From positions 1-64,000 of the forward strand of contig FN648702.1 of the NCBI GenBank assembly GCA_000310025.1: a stretch of 64,000 bases of DNA. Reading direction: 5' to 3'. The translations under genes were made by a program, and so were the position numbers. This document shows positions 45,587 through 55,630 of this stretch, one piece after another. Each line of letters starts with the position of its first letter. Position 1 is the first letter of the stretch. The stretch is from Ectocarpus siliculosus (Eukaryota > Sar > Phaeophyceae > Ectocarpales > Ectocarpaceae). The notes below the pieces were generated by a model, which made no database searches, was not told the origin of the DNA, and worked only from the letters and a program-made list of their open reading frames with translations.

Positions 45587-48332
45587 ACCGTCCTTACGAC
45601 AGAGTGTGTTTCGGTTAGTGTCTGCTCTCCGTAGGGCTTCTTTCACCGAGGGTCCCCAGGGAACAGCGGTGGTGGTGCACAATGGGGGAATTCGGTTGCC
45701 GCTAGCTCGTACTGCAACTAACGACGATTTTCAGCATGATCTGCAGCTCCCTCGGCAGGATTCTACAAGCCGTGTCCATGCTTCCGGCGGGACCAAGGAC
45801 TACAGTCTGTCGGCGGCTCCTGCCTCCACCAGCCGGAGGAGCCGTTGGGGTGATCAAGCCCCCACGGACAAGAGCGGGACGGCCGTGCGCACTTCGCGAG
45901 GGCCGGGTGTCGAAGATGGCGGGCGGGGGTACGCGGGAACCCAGCCTCCCAGATCTTCGTCCAAGCGTCGACACCGCGAGAGCCGGAGCCGGAGCCGGAG
46001 CCGGAGCACCGACCGACAGCAACGTCACGCGCCTTCGTCTCGGCGTGGTCGCAGCCGGAGCAGCGACCGTCGCGGGAGCAACACGCCTTCGCGTAGGCGT
46101 AGCCGCAGCCGGAGCCCGACGAGGAGCGGGGGCAACAGCAGGGCGACCAGCTCGGACAGCGGTCGAGGGGGCAAAGGGCGACGGAAGTCAGGTCGGGGTC
46201 GCAGGCAAGTGCAGTATGATCGGTGTGATTTTCGTAGTTCTGGGCTGTTGGGGGAACGCAAGAATGCCTCAGAAGATGGTTCTCTCTGTTCTTCGCCACG
46301 GGTTTTGCGCCCCCCCGCTGATGTAGGACCGCTGCCCGTGTCTACCTTGGCGTTCAAACTTGCCAACATGCAACTTCGTGAACATTCCGCCGCGGTTAAA
46401 AGCCATGCCCCTACACACACCGTGGTAGATCCGCCCACATCTTCCTTGCCTTTGGACGAACGGGTTGGTTCACCGCACAATGCTGCATCACACGCCTCGA
46501 CTTCGGCTTCCCGTACTGAAATGCTGTTGGAACAAGTGCTCACTCTCCTGCGCGCGCAAACGCCTGGCCAAGTTGTGGATGCTGCTGCCGACTCGAATGT
46601 ACCACCTTCTGTGCCCTCGAACGCCCCTAGCATACCATTTTCTGCCCCACCTTTTTCGTCACGAGCGCATTTGGCACCACTGCAAGACCACGCTTCGAGT
46701 TCCTCGGGAGTTCGTCCAGGGCACGAGGTTCATGAAGAGGCGGCTGCCAGGGCCACGGCAGTGTCATCGTCATCAGCGTCGACCGCCCCAGCTCTGCCAC
46801 AACAGCCTTTGGTGGTGCCCCCCCCCCTCCCGCGTCCGTCTATCCTGCTCGATCCTTGCTTGGCGACCGGCCACGTCATCGCGTCACCGGCCCACGCGAC
46901 ATCGCCGTTGCCTCCGGATGATGCTAGCTTGCCTTTGTCTTCCACGGGGGCGAGAGCGCGGCAGGAGGCTTTGGACGCCGCGGACGCCGCTGCAGCGGAG
47001 GCCGACACCATTCGTATTCAAGACAAGATGGACAAACTGAAGCCGGAACAACTTGATAGTGTCACACGCTTGCCCCTTGGTTCTGATCCCGATGAATTTG
47101 CTCGTTTCGCGTCTAGCTGCAAGGGCGTGGTCACCGAGATCCTCAACAAAAGCGACGTCAAAGGCAAGCAGACTTTCACTTCCTCCACCTGGGTCGCAGG
47201 ATGGCTTCCGTTGTTGCGCAAACGTGTTCGTGCTGCTGTCGTTGAAGGTCAAACCACCAACCGTGCCACGCTGGAATTTCTTGATGCCACTTTCCAACAG
47301 GTAGAAAACCATCTGCGCAAGGAACCGGCCGGGCCCTCGACGTACGCGTTCTTCATCCAGAAATTGGCGGCTGCCTGGGACACTCAAGACAAGAGCTCGG
47401 GGATTGATCGTCTTCGTAGTTTTGGCGTGTCCACCGGCGAGACTTACGGAGAATACATTCGTCGCTATAAGGCTCTGGCCATGACCGTCATGGTTTCTCA
47501 CCACGCGTTCAAGCCTTCGGATGCGACAGTGCAGATAGCTGTTCGAGACTCCATGTTGAAGCAGTTTCCCGTAGTGTCTGGACAGGTGTACAAGGATGAG
47601 CAGCTCTCCATGGAAGCCCCTTTTGGGCGACATGCTTCGTGCTTGGACGATATGTGGGATGTGTTGGACAAGCGTGCATTCGCGCACACGCCGGCGGTAC
47701 ATGGGGACGATTTTTCTTCGGTGTCTTCCACGAATGCTAGGAGTTCGTCTGCCGTTTCGCGTGCTGTAGCTTCTTCGGCGTTGCATTCGTCGGTGACCCC
47801 TTCGTGGAGCCGAGGTTCTTCGGCTGCGGTGATGAGTGTTGACCCTCTGCCTAAGAATGATCGGGACCCTTTTCTGTTGCACTACAGCGACTGGCCGTTG
47901 CAAGGACACTTTCAAGAGGTGTACAATGTCGCTAGTGAGATGGCTCTAACCAAGAATGATCCGCCATTGTTCACCCCCTTGGTCTCAGCTGAAGACCGCC
48001 GCAACGCGCTTCGACTGTACAAGGGCAAGTGCCTCAACTGCTTAGGCGAAGATCACTCCTTCAAATCCTGTACTCGTGGTTTCATTAACGCCACAGGCCT
48101 GCTTAACAATGACATCAAGCTCTGCATGGAAAAAGATCCCGCACTTTGGAGTCGGTGGAAAAAGCGCATGACCTCGTATAGACGCCCTACAGGACGCAAC
48201 CCACCCCGTAATCACTCCTCCGGACGAGCCCGCCGCTCATTTGACACATCGGACATGAAACAGTCCTCACAAATAGAATCCTCGTCGGAGACTTCCACTT
48301 CGGCTAAGAGGGGCTGGAAGGGTAAGAAATGA
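45450..48332 (+). CDS. Retroelement gag with CCHC zinc knuckle
   Basis: Open frame of 960 residues ending in TGA at 48330-48332. It begins with hydrophobic sequence overlapping ORF1, then Arg/Ser-rich low complexity (RSRSRSRS type, from GGAGCC repeats near 45980), a Pro/Ser/Ala region, a capsid-like helical region (about 47030-47700) and one zinc knuckle CLNCLGEDHSFKSC at 48030-48071 (C-x2-C-x4-H-x4-C), followed by a basic tail. This is the normal layout of gag capsid and nucleocapsid. The next frame, pol, continues without a shift after the TGA. The true N-terminus is uncertain because the first ATG lies inside the overlap with ORF1. Confidence 0.8.
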   Translation: MMLIELVPFLRGLASNKLCVTAVPILIQTFVGFAHLVSSPFLDQLEPSLRQSVFRLVSALRRASFTEGPQGTAVVVHNGGIRLPLARTATNDDFQHDLQLPRQDSTSRVHASGGTKDYSLSAAPASTSRRSRWGDQAPTDKSGTAVRTSRGPGVEDGGRGYAGTQPPRSSSKRRHRESRSRSRSRSTDRQQRHAPSSRRGRSRSSDRRGSNTPSRRRSRSRSPTRSGGNSRATSSDSGRGGKGRRKSGRGRRQVQYDRCDFRSSGLLGERKNASEDGSLCSSPRVLRPPADVGPLPVSTLAFKLANMQLREHSAAVKSHAPTHTVVDPPTSSLPLDERVGSPHNAASHASTSASRTEMLLEQVLTLLRAQTPGQVVDAAADSNVPPSVPSNAPSIPFSAPPFSSRAHLAPLQDHASSSSGVRPGHEVHEEAAARATAVSSSSASTAPALPQQPLVVPPPLPRPSILLDPCLATGHVIASPAHATSPLPPDDASLPLSSTGARARQEALDAADAAAAEADTIRIQDKMDKLKPEQLDSVTRLPLGSDPDEFARFASSCKGVVTEILNKSDVKGKQTFTSSTWVAGWLPLLRKRVRAAVVEGQTTNRATLEFLDATFQQVENHLRKEPAGPSTYAFFIQKLAAAWDTQDKSSGIDRLRSFGVSTGETYGEYIRRYKALAMTVMVSHHAFKPSDATVQIAVRDSMLKQFPVVSGQVYKDEQLSMEAPFGRHASCLDDMWDVLDKRAFAHTPAVHGDDFSSVSSTNARSSSAVSRAVASSALHSSVTPSWSRGSSAAVMSVDPLPKNDRDPFLLHYSDWPLQGHFQEVYNVASEMALTKNDPPLFTPLVSAEDRRNALRLYKGKCLNCLGEDHSFKSCTRGFINATGLLNNDIKLCMEKDPALWSRWKKRMTSYRRPTGRNPPRNHSSGRARRSFDTSDMKQSSQIESSSETSTSAKRGWKGKK

Positions 48333-51300
48333 CTTGCCGATGGCGGAGTTCAGCCGGTACTACCGTCAACAGCAACCACCGTGCACCCTTTTGGAGTCTC
48401 CCAAGATGTTCGTGTACAGCCTACTTCTTTGGATACCCCCGATGTCCCCAAATCACGTTTAGTTTCTCGGCCAGCCTCCTCGTCGCCCGCCTCATCGTCT
48501 GCTGGTATTGGACATGACAAACCCACTCCGGCACAACCTTTGTGGTGTGGGCGACAGGGAGGTAAGACGTCGAGCGGTTCACCCCTGCTCACCTCGTCGT
48601 CTCGGGTTACAGAAGGAACAAGAACCTCGTCTACTACTGTTCGCCAAGACTCTTCTGGTGTTGTCAGCCGGGCCTCTTCTCGGATAGCACACGAGCCTTC
48701 TTCTACATTCGCCGGGGATCCCGTCGATTCTCCTTCTCTTTCGAAGCTTTCGTTGTCTTCGACCGTCCGCTGCCCCCGTGTGACAGCACCTGATACGAAT
48801 GCGTCTTCCTCTGCTGCCCACAACGTGCTGACTGCACCACTGCCATCGGGATCGGATGGTAGTGCCCACCATTCGGTGGAAGGTTCGGCTCCTTTGTCAC
48901 GGGGGAGTAGTCCAGAGCGCCCTGCGTCCATTCACACACATCCGCCTGCCGCAGGAAAGACTTCTCCTAACGAACGGGTCTCTCATAGCCGAATGGCCTC
49001 TGCTAACATTGACCTCGCCGGAGCCGCCGCTCGTAGGCCGCCCTCCGGATCATGGACCGGAATGACTTCGCCCGCTCCTCCCTCGCTTTCTGGGTCCTCC
49101 CCGTCGGAGATGAGGACCCGTCCGCTTGGCCCACCCCCGCCCGTGCCTGGTGCCCGCTCTTTGCCCCTCCGCCCTGCACCGGCTCCGCCGTTTGATGACA
49201 AATGCGAGTACGCTTCGGATGACGTCCTCCTCTTCTGGAAACCTCCGTCTGTGTTCTCGCAATGGACTCCCTCGGCTTTTGACGTACTGGGGGTACGTTA
49301 TTCATGTGGTGAGCAATTTATGATGTCTGAAAAAGCGAAGTTGTTTGGGGATATGACGTCGTATGACAAAATCATGGCTGCAACCGATCCTAAGACACAC
49401 AAGTACTTAGGTCGTAACGTACGTCCTTTTGACTATGCCGAATGGGAGCGTCGTCGAGAAGAGATCGTGCTTACGGGGTCGTATGCCAAATCCGCTCAGA
49501 ACCACGACATGAAACAACATTTACTGGAGACGGGTACCCGCCTCCTTGCGGAAGCCAGCCCCTTTGATCGTGTTTGGGGTATCGGCATGTCTGCATGCTT
49601 TCCGGAGGCTAGCATTTCATCCAAGTGGGCGTCTAGCGGTAAAAACTTGTTGGGAAAAGCTTTGATGGAAGTTCGGCGCCTTTTGCGGGATCATCCCCTG
49701 TCTGGCGAAGCTCTCCCCGCCTCCACTTCCCCCACCCCCCCCATTTCGCAGCCTCTTCCCCATGGCCGTAGACGCATCCACGAGGTTGCTACCGCGGCCG
49801 GTTCGTCGTCACGGGAGGACCGGGGTGAAGACCCAGCTTGTCTCCGTTTGGACGCTCCGGGGGACCATGCTCCTGGTGTTCATCTGGTGGCCTCGACCTC
49901 CGCTTGTGCAGACCAACCTCCTCTTCTGGAACACGGGTCCGATCTGGTCGGCGGCACGCTCCTGATAGACTCGGACTCTTACACCACCCGGGTTCTGTTG
50001 CATGGAGGACCTACAGCCACTTCTCAACTCGCGCGAGTGGCACTGCTGGACTCTGGGTCTCCTGCGTCTTTTGTGTCCGACTCCGTGGTCACCGCCATGA
50101 TCGCCGCTGGAGCCTTGACAGCTGGCAGCGTTCGTGTTTCGCCCTCTCGTCGTTGGGGTGGGTTTGGTGATGGACCCGCCCTTGTGACCACTCGGTCAGT
50201 TCGTCTCACCGTTAATTTTCTTCATGGAGCTCGAGCTACCGCTTCTTTGGCGGTCTGGGCCTGCGTTGTTCCAGATGCCGCCATGGGGCACGCCGTGCTT
50301 CTGGGTCGTGATAGCTGGATGCGGTTCAACTCTCGCGTGTTCACCACCCTCCCCCACCCTGGACCGGACGGCCGGGTTATGGGCGAGCTCACGCTCTCTC
50401 CACGTTTCGCCGCTGGCGCTTGTGTTTACGCTACACACGACGACGCTCCTGCCTCTTCGTTTCACCTCAAATATGCAGGGAGCTCGGGCATTTCCTTGGG
50501 GCCGGAGCCTGCCCTTGTTGAGGTGGACCTCGTCCGTTCTTCGGGCATGCCTGCGCTGATCGGCGACTATCTCGTATCGTTCCGACCTGAAGTGGGTGCG
50601 CTTTCGTCCCCCGATGCATTTGTTTCCAATGGTCTTCAGCGTATTCCCCTTGCAGGTTGTGCCGAATTGGAGCCGGGCGACGTTCTTGGCGTGTCTGCTG
50701 CACCGCTATTACGAGTACCGGTAGAAACCCTGAAGGCGGCTCCATCTTCGACTCCCACCGCCCCCCCGTCCTCTACATCACCGCATCGGGTCAACGCCGT
50801 TGGCCCCAAGTCCGGGACTCGCCGCTCTCCGGACCCAGCCTCCGCCCCGCCTCCTCCGAAGCCGCCTCCACAAGAACTGCTTGACCGCTTCTCCGAGGCC
50901 CAGCGCTCCAGTTTTCTGCGATTGTGGACTAGGCTGCCCGCACATATGCACGACATCGCTTTCGATCTACACAACCCGGGATGGACACCGGAGGCTATTG
51001 ATCGTTTGGCCGACGCCCTTGTTGAGTATTTCGACGTGTTCTCTACTTCGAAAACCGATTTTGGTTCCTGCACCGTCATGCCATTCACTCTTTCTGTCCC
51101 CGCAGGGACGAAGCCCGTCGCATCACGCCCGTATCGTATTAACCCGTTAATGCAGAAGAAAGTGGATGCCGTCTTGGACCAGTATTTGGCGGCAGGGCTC
51201 ATTCAGCATTCCACTTCTCCCTGGGCTTCTCCCCTGGTCGTCATCCCCAAGAAGGACGGATCGGTTCGCATCACCGTCAACTACAAACGACTCAACGCCC

Positions 51301-52244
51301 TGGTGGACTTGGATGGACAACCTCTCCCTCGGGTGGACGGTATCTTGGATTCTCTCTACACCGGGAAAGTGTTCTCCATCTTCGATCTCAATTCGGCCTT
51401 CCACCAGATCGTTTGTGACGAAGACACTGTCCCGCTCATCGCCTTTTGCACTCCCACGCAGTTGTTCGAATGGCTTCGGATGCCGCAAGGAGCCAACGCC
51501 AGCCCGTCTTGGTTCGTCAAGGTCATCAACAGAGTGGTGCACGGTCTGGAGCGTGTGCTTGCCTATCTGGATGATGTTATCTGTTTCGATGAGGAACCTC
51601 TGGGACACGTGCTCAACATGATCGAGTTTTTCAAACGGCTGCGTCAGTACAACCTCAAGCTGTCTCCAGGGAAGGCTCGTGTCGGCGCCACCCACGCCAA
51701 TTTCCTCGGTCACACCATCTCCCCGGCTGGGGTTAGCCCTGATGGCGTCAAGGTTCGGGCGCTCACGCACATGCCGCCGCCGACGAATGTTAAGCAGCTT
51801 AGGAGCCTCCTCGGTGGCCTCAGCTATTACCGGAAATTCCTTCAGAATCTCGCCACCAAGGTGCGGCCTCTCAACTCTCTTCTCAAGCAAGGCGTCCCCT
51901 TCAAATACACCCCGGGCATGGTCAAGGTTGTCAAAACGTTGTTGAGCGAACTCGCGCGTCCCCCGATTTTGGTCTTCCCGGATTGGGCTGCGGTCGAGGA
52001 CAACAGCCGTCCTCTCCGTTTGTGCTCCGACGCGTGCATTGACGGCTTTGGAGCCTCCCTGGAACAAGAACAACTCGATGGCTCGGTAAGACCCATTGTG
52101 TACATCAGCCGCGCTACTCTTCCGGCGGAGCGGAACTGGACTGTTCTGGATCTGGAAGCTGGTGGCATTGTTGGGCCATTAAGCGCCTTCGGGGCTATTC
52201 GTGGTCAACCAAGTTCATCATCTATTCAGATCACAAAGCCTTAG
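48333..52244 (+). CDS. Retroelement pol: protease, reverse transcriptase, RNase H (frameshifted at 3' end)
   Basis: Follows gag in the same frame after a single TGA, with no ATG until about 48990, so it is probably made by stop-codon readthrough. A long Pro/Ser-rich start precedes an aspartic protease (LLDSGS, catalytic Asp codon 50049; later LLGRDSW). Reverse transcriptase follows with YRINPLMQKKVD, SPWASPLVVIPKKDGSVR, the YLDD active site at 51564-51575 and LGHTISPAG. RNase H has LCSDACIDGFGAS near 52023 and the conserved Glu in LDLEAGG. After GTT at 52170-52172 one T seems to be missing; natural sequence continues in another frame while this frame runs into a stop at 52242. The element is therefore not autonomous unless this is a sequencing error. 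Confidence 0.85.
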   Translation, partial: LADGGVQPVLPSTATTVHPFGVSQDVRVQPTSLDTPDVPKSRLVSRPASSSPASSSAGIGHDKPTPAQPLWCGRQGGKTSSGSPLLTSSSRVTEGTRTSSTTVRQDSSGVVSRASSRIAHEPSSTFAGDPVDSPSLSKLSLSSTVRCPRVTAPDTNASSSAAHNVLTAPLPSGSDGSAHHSVEGSAPLSRGSSPERPASIHTHPPAAGKTSPNERVSHSRMASANIDLAGAAARRPPSGSWTGMTSPAPPSLSGSSPSEMRTRPLGPPPPVPGARSLPLRPAPAPPFDDKCEYASDDVLLFWKPPSVFSQWTPSAFDVLGVRYSCGEQFMMSEKAKLFGDMTSYDKIMAATDPKTHKYLGRNVRPFDYAEWERRREEIVLTGSYAKSAQNHDMKQHLLETGTRLLAEASPFDRVWGIGMSACFPEASISSKWASSGKNLLGKALMEVRRLLRDHPLSGEALPASTSPTPPISQPLPHGRRRIHEVATAAGSSSREDRGEDPACLRLDAPGDHAPGVHLVASTSACADQPPLLEHGSDLVGGTLLIDSDSYTTRVLLHGGPTATSQLARVALLDSGSPASFVSDSVVTAMIAAGALTAGSVRVSPSRRWGGFGDGPALVTTRSVRLTVNFLHGARATASLAVWACVVPDAAMGHAVLLGRDSWMRFNSRVFTTLPHPGPDGRVMGELTLSPRFAAGACVYATHDDAPASSFHLKYAGSSGISLGPEPALVEVDLVRSSGMPALIGDYLVSFRPEVGALSSPDAFVSNGLQRIPLAGCAELEPGDVLGVSAAPLLRVPVETLKAAPSSTPTAPPSSTSPHRVNAVGPKSGTRRSPDPASAPPPPKPPPQELLDRFSEAQRSSFLRLWTRLPAHMHDIAFDLHNPGWTPEAIDRLADALVEYFDVFSTSKTDFGSCTVMPFTLSVPAGTKPVASRPYRINPLMQKKVDAVLDQYLAAGLIQHSTSPWASPLVVIPKKDGSVRITVNYKRLNALVDLDGQPLPRVDGILDSLYTGKVFSIFDLNSAFHQIVCDEDTVPLIAFCTPTQLFEWLRMPQGANASPSWFVKVINRVVHGLERVLAYLDDVICFDEEPLGHVLNMIEFFKRLRQYNLKLSPGKARVGATHANFLGHTISPAGVSPDGVKVRALTHMPPPTNVKQLRSLLGGLSYYRKFLQNLATKVRPLNSLLKQGVPFKYTPGMVKVVKTLLSELARPPILVFPDWAAVEDNSRPLRLCSDACIDGFGASLEQEQLDGSVRPIVYISRATLPAERNWTVLDLEAGGIVGPLSAFGAIRGQPSSSSIQITKP

Positions 52245-55200
52245 AGAGCATTGGCAAGGTTGGAGAACACAACGCCAGGGTACAACGATGGCTCGAATTC
52301 CTGTCCAACTTCACCTACACCCTGAAATATCGGAAAGGTTCGGCAAACGGCAACGCGGATTTCCTTTCGCGGCTGCCTTTACCAGCACAAGACACGGACA
52401 CAACCGGCCCCGATTGCATTGATGGTGTCGATCACGCTGGTGTCTTCCTCATTCGGGCTTGTGGACTCAACTATCACTCGTCGTCTACGCCGGAGGTCGG
52501 TTTGGGTGGGCTCCGCCCTCCCTGCTCGGCGGGAGTCTTTTCACCCCCAGCGCTACAGCCATCCGATTTTGGGGATTTTCGCCGTCATCACCCGCGCCGG
52601 CTGGATGTTCGATCGAACTCACCGATTGATTATCAAGATTTTCGGAGGTCTTCGGGAGTCTTCGTGGTCTCACATGTTTCTGCGTCTCCGGTGCCTGTTT
52701 CCTCTTTGGCTCCGGCTACGTCCCGCGGAATGTCTCCGGCCGCGTCTCTGGCGAATAGATATGTGCACGTCCTGTCTTCGCTTCCGGAGCGGGGACCGCT
52801 CATTTCTTCACGAACTCGGGCCAAGACCACCGCTGCTTCTGGAGGCACCGTCACCGGTCCCACCTATTTCGGACGCCAGCCGCGGGCTACCATCGTCCCT
52901 CGGGCATCGTCCACTGCCCGTCGTCCTAGCAGGTCCCGCTCGACAAACAAGACCATCCGGACCGGCACGCGTCCCCTGCCGTCATCTGCGAAGCCAACGT
53001 CGGCGTTTTCGTCGACTGCCTCTGCGCCACCGGTGCCTTCGCCGGCTTCGGCGCGCGCTGTATCCTCGGTTTTGCCCTCTATCCAGGTTTCGCCTGGGAC
53101 TTCGCCCCTCCCGATGCCTCCTCCTAGGGTGACACCGCTGTCTGCAACTTCACCAGTCGTTGAGGCTCCTCGTTCTACAGCCTCTTCCGTGGGATCGCTT
53201 GACTCTGGGTTGGAGCCGACTGACTTGGACCCCTCACATTTGCGAGCTTGCGTTCAGAGCTTCGGCACTGTGGACTGGGCTAGGGAACAACAGCGGGAGA
53301 GCGAATGCGTGGTGGCTATGCGTTTTCTGTCTCGTGGCTCTCCCTCCCCGCCCCCTTCTGACTTGCTCACCCTTAGTGCCCCGCTCCGCTCCCCTCGGTT
53401 AGACGATGTCCTTGCGTTGGCGGCGAAAACCAGGCTGCACACGACCTATGATAACGTCACCCTCCTCGTACATAAATCGGCGCCATCGCCGATCGGGCGC
53501 TCTGGCGGCCGGACCACTCGTCTACCGGATACTGGTGTGCCCCGTGTCTACGTGCCCATGCTGATGCGCCCGTGGGTCCTTCATGCCTGCCATACCGCCG
53601 CGTCCTTCCATCTCGGTGTCCATCGTACACAACGTCTGCTTGAGCGTTTCTACTGGTGGATTGGTCTGGATCGTTCCGTGCGCTGGTGGCTTCGAGCGTG
53701 TTTGGTGTGTCAAGCTCGCAAGACTTCGCGTCAAACCGCTCGGTGGCCCGTCATCGCTATGCCATTGCCACAGGGGCCTGGTACGGTCGTCGGCGTCGAC
53801 TTCTTCGGACCCCTGCCCGTGACTGCCAAGGGCAACTCCTACATTTTGTTGTTCACAGACCGTTTCAGCCGGAGAGCCGACATGTTCGCGGTTACAGCGG
53901 CGGAATTTACGGCGAAAGGGACGGCTCACATCTTCGTCAACCAGTACATGACCAAGTGGGGATGTCCGACTACGTTATTGTCGGACAACGGACTGCATTT
54001 CTGCTCGAAGCTCTCCATGGCGATCTACGAGGTGATGAAAATCAAGAAAGTCACCACCAGCTCCTACCACCCACAAACCAATGGCGGCACGGAACGCGTC
54101 AATCACACGATGGCTCAGATGCTTGCGGTAGTCGTCAACGAACAGCAAAACGATTGGGACGTACATCTCCCGCACGTTGAATTTGCCTACAACAATTCCG
54201 TGAATCAGTCGACTGGATTGGCGCCGAACGAGATCCATATCGGACGCATTCCACGGCTTCCGCTTTCGGTCTTCGATCATCCAACGGTAGGTGGTCATCA
54301 AAGCTTAGCCCGTGACCAACTCGAGTACTGCAACTTGGCTGTCGATCGTCAGCGCCGGGCCTACGACCTGGTCCGTGAGTACAACGCCCTGAAGATCTCG
54401 CGAGTCGAACGCCGTAATTCATCCCTGCTGGACGCCATCCACAAGCTCCCGCAATTCACTGTTGGCGGATGGGCTTGGGTCTACAACACGGCTGCTACAA
54501 TTCGACAGGGTGTGCGGAAGGATACGGATCAACAGGTGCTCAAGGCCAAATTCGCGCTTTCCTGGACGGGGCCTTACAGAGTTCTTGCGGTGGGTCCCGC
54601 TTCGGCCGACGCCACCCCAGATGGAAGCCCGTTGGCGCGTAAACTCCTCTACCTGGACCTGCCTTCTGATCTTTCCGGCCCAGCAGCTCGATGTCGCGTA
54701 TCTGTCCTTCGTTGTAAGCCCTGTCGCAATCCATACGAGACGGACGACCTGCCCCAATCTCTACCCGCTGAGCTTTCGCGTTATGTCCTGCACTCTTTCG
54801 GCGATAAATGTCCACCGTTTCACGTCACCGCAGATGATGTGTCGGTGCCTGTCGGGCGCCTCGAGGTCGACTACATTTCGGGACACCAATTGGTACGGGG
54901 CCGTAGCGGCGTTCTCGCTGTCCTGTACCAGACGCATTGGCTAGGCCTGACTACTCCTTCTTGGGAACGGGAGTCCGACCTCGATCAATTCCGTCGACAC
55001 ATCCTCTTGTACTGGTCTCGAGAGGTCTGTCAAAGCAAGCAGGGTAACCGCACGTATCGAGTGGCTCGGACACGCGCGGCACAACGGGAGCTAGCCCGGA
55101 ATCGTGGCGAACGCTATTTGCCTCCTGGGGCTGACCTTGTGCTTCACGCGACTTGGCTCCGTCGTTTCAGCATTTCGCCCCTTCCAGTGGGAGCGCGGCT

Positions 55201-55426
55201 GTGGTACAAGGCCCGCGACGGATTATGGTGGACAGGACGTATTGGTGCTCATCAGGACGGCTCGTACATCGTTCGATTTATGGATGACCCGGGCCCCAGC
55301 GTTCTCCCTCTGCCTGCGCACCTCTACTCCACCCGCCTTGGACGCCGTCTGTGGATCGTGGTGTTTAGAAAAACATCGCTCGCGCCCTTTGGGCGACGCC
55401 CGGGATCGCACTCCTCCCATTACTGA
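52175..55426 (+). CDS. Retroelement pol continued: RNase H end, integrase, chromodomain-like and Tudor-like tail
   Basis: Open frame directly continuing pol in the shifted frame. The start holds the rest of RNase H (FIIYSDHKALESI, NADFLSRLP). After a Pro/Ser-rich linker comes an integrase: HHCC zinc finger (about 53580-53715, ending CLVCQARK), then the catalytic core with Asp at 53798, Asp at 53984 and Glu at 54092, i.e. exactly D-D-x35-E. Downstream, about 54859-55020 resembles a chromodomain (YISGHQLVRG ... WERESDLDQF), as in chromoviruses. At about 55180-55340 LWYKARDGLWWTGRI followed by YIVRFMDD resembles a Tudor/Agenet fold. Both tail assignments are by eye. The first ATG at 52502 is not a real start. 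Confidence 0.8.
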   Translation, partial: AIKRLRGYSWSTKFIIYSDHKALESIGKVGEHNARVQRWLEFLSNFTYTLKYRKGSANGNADFLSRLPLPAQDTDTTGPDCIDGVDHAGVFLIRACGLNYHSSSTPEVGLGGLRPPCSAGVFSPPALQPSDFGDFRRHHPRRLDVRSNSPIDYQDFRRSSGVFVVSHVSASPVPVSSLAPATSRGMSPAASLANRYVHVLSSLPERGPLISSRTRAKTTAASGGTVTGPTYFGRQPRATIVPRASSTARRPSRSRSTNKTIRTGTRPLPSSAKPTSAFSSTASAPPVPSPASARAVSSVLPSIQVSPGTSPLPMPPPRVTPLSATSPVVEAPRSTASSVGSLDSGLEPTDLDPSHLRACVQSFGTVDWAREQQRESECVVAMRFLSRGSPSPPPSDLLTLSAPLRSPRLDDVLALAAKTRLHTTYDNVTLLVHKSAPSPIGRSGGRTTRLPDTGVPRVYVPMLMRPWVLHACHTAASFHLGVHRTQRLLERFYWWIGLDRSVRWWLRACLVCQARKTSRQTARWPVIAMPLPQGPGTVVGVDFFGPLPVTAKGNSYILLFTDRFSRRADMFAVTAAEFTAKGTAHIFVNQYMTKWGCPTTLLSDNGLHFCSKLSMAIYEVMKIKKVTTSSYHPQTNGGTERVNHTMAQMLAVVVNEQQNDWDVHLPHVEFAYNNSVNQSTGLAPNEIHIGRIPRLPLSVFDHPTVGGHQSLARDQLEYCNLAVDRQRRAYDLVREYNALKISRVERRNSSLLDAIHKLPQFTVGGWAWVYNTAATIRQGVRKDTDQQVLKAKFALSWTGPYRVLAVGPASADATPDGSPLARKLLYLDLPSDLSGPAARCRVSVLRCKPCRNPYETDDLPQSLPAELSRYVLHSFGDKCPPFHVTADDVSVPVGRLEVDYISGHQLVRGRSGVLAVLYQTHWLGLTTPSWERESDLDQFRRHILLYWSREVCQSKQGNRTYRVARTRAAQRELARNRGERYLPPGADLVLHATWLRRFSISPLPVGARLWYKARDGLWWTGRIGAHQDGSYIVRFMDDPGPSVLPLPAHLYSTRLGRRLWIVVFRKTSLAPFGRRPGSHSSHY

Positions 55427-55499
55427 CTCCTTACCGTCGGCTGTTCCCAATATCTCTTCCTAGCGTCGCCGTTTTAGGTTCGAGTTGGTCTATCTTGGA

Positions 55500-55602
55500 T
55501 TTTGTTTGTTTGTTTGTTTGTTTGTTTGTTTGTTTGTTTGTTTGTTTGTTTGTTTGTTTGTTTGTTTGTTTGTTTGTTTGTTTGTTCGTTTGTTTGTTTG
55601 TT
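55500..55602. repeat. (TTTG)n microsatellite
   Basis: About 25 units of TTTG with one TTCG interruption. It reads Lys-Gln-Thr-Asn on the minus strand and Phe-Val-Cys-Leu on the plus strand, which explains the false ORFs here. Confidence 0.95.
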
Positions 55603-55630
55603 TTTCTTTTGTTTTTGTTTTCTCCGTGTG

